From positions 1 to 61,820 of the forward strand of contig CAZSMC010000025.1 in assembly GCA_964607755.1 (NCBI GenBank): DNA of 61,820 nucleotides. Direction: 5' to 3'. Made by a program: the position numbers and the translations under genes. Below are positions 60,894 to 61,820 of the stretch, piece by piece (within the stretch, counting starts at the first letter, position 1; every line of letters starts with the position of its first letter). The notes under the pieces were generated by a model that had not been told where the DNA came from, ran no database searches, and saw only the letters and a list, made by a program, of their open reading frames with translations. Origin of the DNA: CAZSMC01 sp964607755. Its GTDB lineage: Bacteria > Zhuqueibacterota > Zhuqueibacteria > Residuimicrobiales > Krinioviventaceae.

Positions 60894-61760
60894 ATGAAAA
60901 AAGCATTGATTGTGATTTCCGTTTTCATTGCTTTTGCCGTTCAGGCCGGGGTGAGTGACTATCTACCCTCCCCTGATTTTGAGGACGGCTGGACATACGA
61001 TTTCGAACCGGAAATCTATACACCGGACAACCTGTTCGATTACATCAATGGCGAAGCCGAGCTTTATCTTGATTATGATTTTGTCAGGTTGGCTACAGCA
61101 TCGTACAAACAAAAAGCGGATGAATCTTTGACATTCACAGTTGACGTTTATAATATGGGCACGCCGTTGAATGCATTCGGCATTTACAGCAGCTACCGTC
61201 GTCCAAATCTAACGTTTGCTGACATTGGCGAACAGGCTACGATTTCTGAACTCAATATTCGTTTTTACAAAGGTCAATATTTTGTGCAGTTGAACGCTGG
61301 CACCCTGGACAAGGCTGTTAAAGATATTATGCGAATGGTGGCAGAGCGAGTGGCAGAAGGCATTCCGGCAATGGATCAGCCTGAGGAATTGGGACTGTTG
61401 CCGGATGAGCACAGAGTGCCGCATTCTCTGAAATACGTTACCAATGGTTATCTCGGCCAATCGGTTTTCAAAAAGACGATGGAAGCTGAGTATAAATCCG
61501 GCGATAGCAAATTTGTTGGATTTATCATTCTATTTTCCGATGAAAAACAGGCACAGGAAGCGCTCTCTCAATTCAGCGATAACCTGAAAAAGCGCGACAA
61601 GCTGAAAAACGCCACAGCATCATCAGTCATGGCAGAAACAAGTTTTCAGGGAAAAATTATGACTGTTCTGGATGGTAGCCGGATTTTAGGGGTGAGCCAG
61701 TATAAAGATGAACCAGCAGCAAAAGCGTTTATTAAAAAATTAAAATCGGCAAAAGAATGA
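60894..61760 (+). CDS. DUF6599-like exported protein
   Basis: 288 residues from the ATG at 60894 (AGAGGTG upstream; the GTG at 60888 is less likely). Signal peptide KKALIVISVFIAFAVQAG, then LFDYINGEAELYLDYDF, the DUF6599 hallmark, and a mixed alpha/beta rest. It follows the aldo/keto reductase by 26 bases and is likely co-transcribed with it. Function in the family is unknown. Confidence 0.75.
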   Translation: MKKALIVISVFIAFAVQAGVSDYLPSPDFEDGWTYDFEPEIYTPDNLFDYINGEAELYLDYDFVRLATASYKQKADESLTFTVDVYNMGTPLNAFGIYSSYRRPNLTFADIGEQATISELNIRFYKGQYFVQLNAGTLDKAVKDIMRMVAERVAEGIPAMDQPEELGLLPDEHRVPHSLKYVTNGYLGQSVFKKTMEAEYKSGDSKFVGFIILFSDEKQAQEALSQFSDNLKKRDKLKNATASSVMAETSFQGKIMTVLDGSRILGVSQYKDEPAAKAFIKKLKSAKE

Positions 61761-61777
61761 TTTTGCGGTTGAGATTA

Positions 61778-61813
61778 AAAATCCCGTTGTAATAGAAATT
61801 ACAACGGGATTTT
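61778..61813 (+). terminator. Intrinsic terminator at the right edge
   Basis: Perfect 16-base-pair stem (61778-61793 with 61798-61813, AAAATCCCGTTGTAAT/ATTACAACGGGATTTT), 4-base loop, symmetrical A/T ends. It ends the aldo/keto reductase unit and can also work on the minus strand. Confidence 0.85.
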
Positions 61814-61820
61814 CTTTAAT

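Noticed and set aside
1..61820. tRNA, rRNA, CRISPR array, insertion sequence or prophage
   Set aside because: None could be recognised by eye on either strand; gaps between genes are too short or lack the needed structure.

Overview
The window reads as a chromosomal stretch from an uncultured-type, diderm, menaquinone-using bacterium, most likely in the FCB superphylum (Calditrichota/KSB1-like). This placement is an inference. It rests on the DUF3078 and TorF/Gcw_chp outer-membrane proteins, the V-type ATPase operon of the E-DUF2764-A-B-D-I-K kind, Tat-dependent ThuA and aldo/keto reductase proteins, PATAN (DUF4388) signalling proteins and moderate GC. I saw no rRNA, tRNA, CRISPR array, transposase or phage structural gene.

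Layout. 1-6.7 kb: two membrane GT39-type glycosyltransferases, a secreted toroid-like protein and a secreted multidomain glycoside hydrolase. 6.9-11.2 kb: trehalose genes (fused OtsA-OtsB, then TreT) and a patatin-like lipase. 11.3-14.9 kb: DUF3078 protein, five-haem cytochrome c, DUF6132 protein, a very small gene that may be a selenoprotein, and a DUF72 protein. 15-21.5 kb: a nitrogen block with a NifA-like sigma-54 activator, sigma-54 promoter, PII, AmtB, TorF-like porin and glutamine synthetase; glnA is preceded by a strong terminator-like leader. 21.5-29.3 kb: CPBP protease, MenA, MenG/UbiE, sugar nucleotidyltransferase, ThuA, dicarboxylate symporter, YdcF-like protein and peptidase T. 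29.3-37.6 kb: a broken small gene, a pseudoknot-capable RNA leader, then a cassette with a sigma-like protein, a zinc-finger anti-sigma-like protein, two receiver-PATAN proteins whose phosphoacceptor Asp is replaced by Glu, GTPase-like domains lacking nucleotide motifs, a membrane gluzincin peptidase and an LpxL-like acyltransferase. 37.8-41.2 kb: an AT-rich accessory island with a DUF433/DUF5615 pair, a frameshifted FlgO-like lipoprotein and a HigB-HigA-SecB-like toxin-antitoxin-chaperone module. 41.4-47.1 kb: porin, FetAB-like ABC transporter, HepT-MntA pair, EIIA-PII-like fusion and cation/proton antiporter. 47.2-54.3 kb: V-type ATPase operon with Na+-type ligands in the rotor subunit. 54.5-61.8 kb: TetR-controlled outer-membrane protein/MMPL/LolA-like set, Tat aldo/keto reductase with Fe-S clusters and a DUF6599 protein.

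Strongest novelty candidates: (a) the in-frame UGA small gene at 13827-13988 with a SECIS-like hairpin; (b) the glnA leader, whose terminator loop is complementary to the glnA start codon region; (c) the riboswitch-like leader at 29772-29857 and the Glu-receiver/PATAN/pseudo-GTPase cassette it precedes; (d) the chaperone-dependent toxin-antitoxin module. All calls come from reading the sequence; no database search was run.
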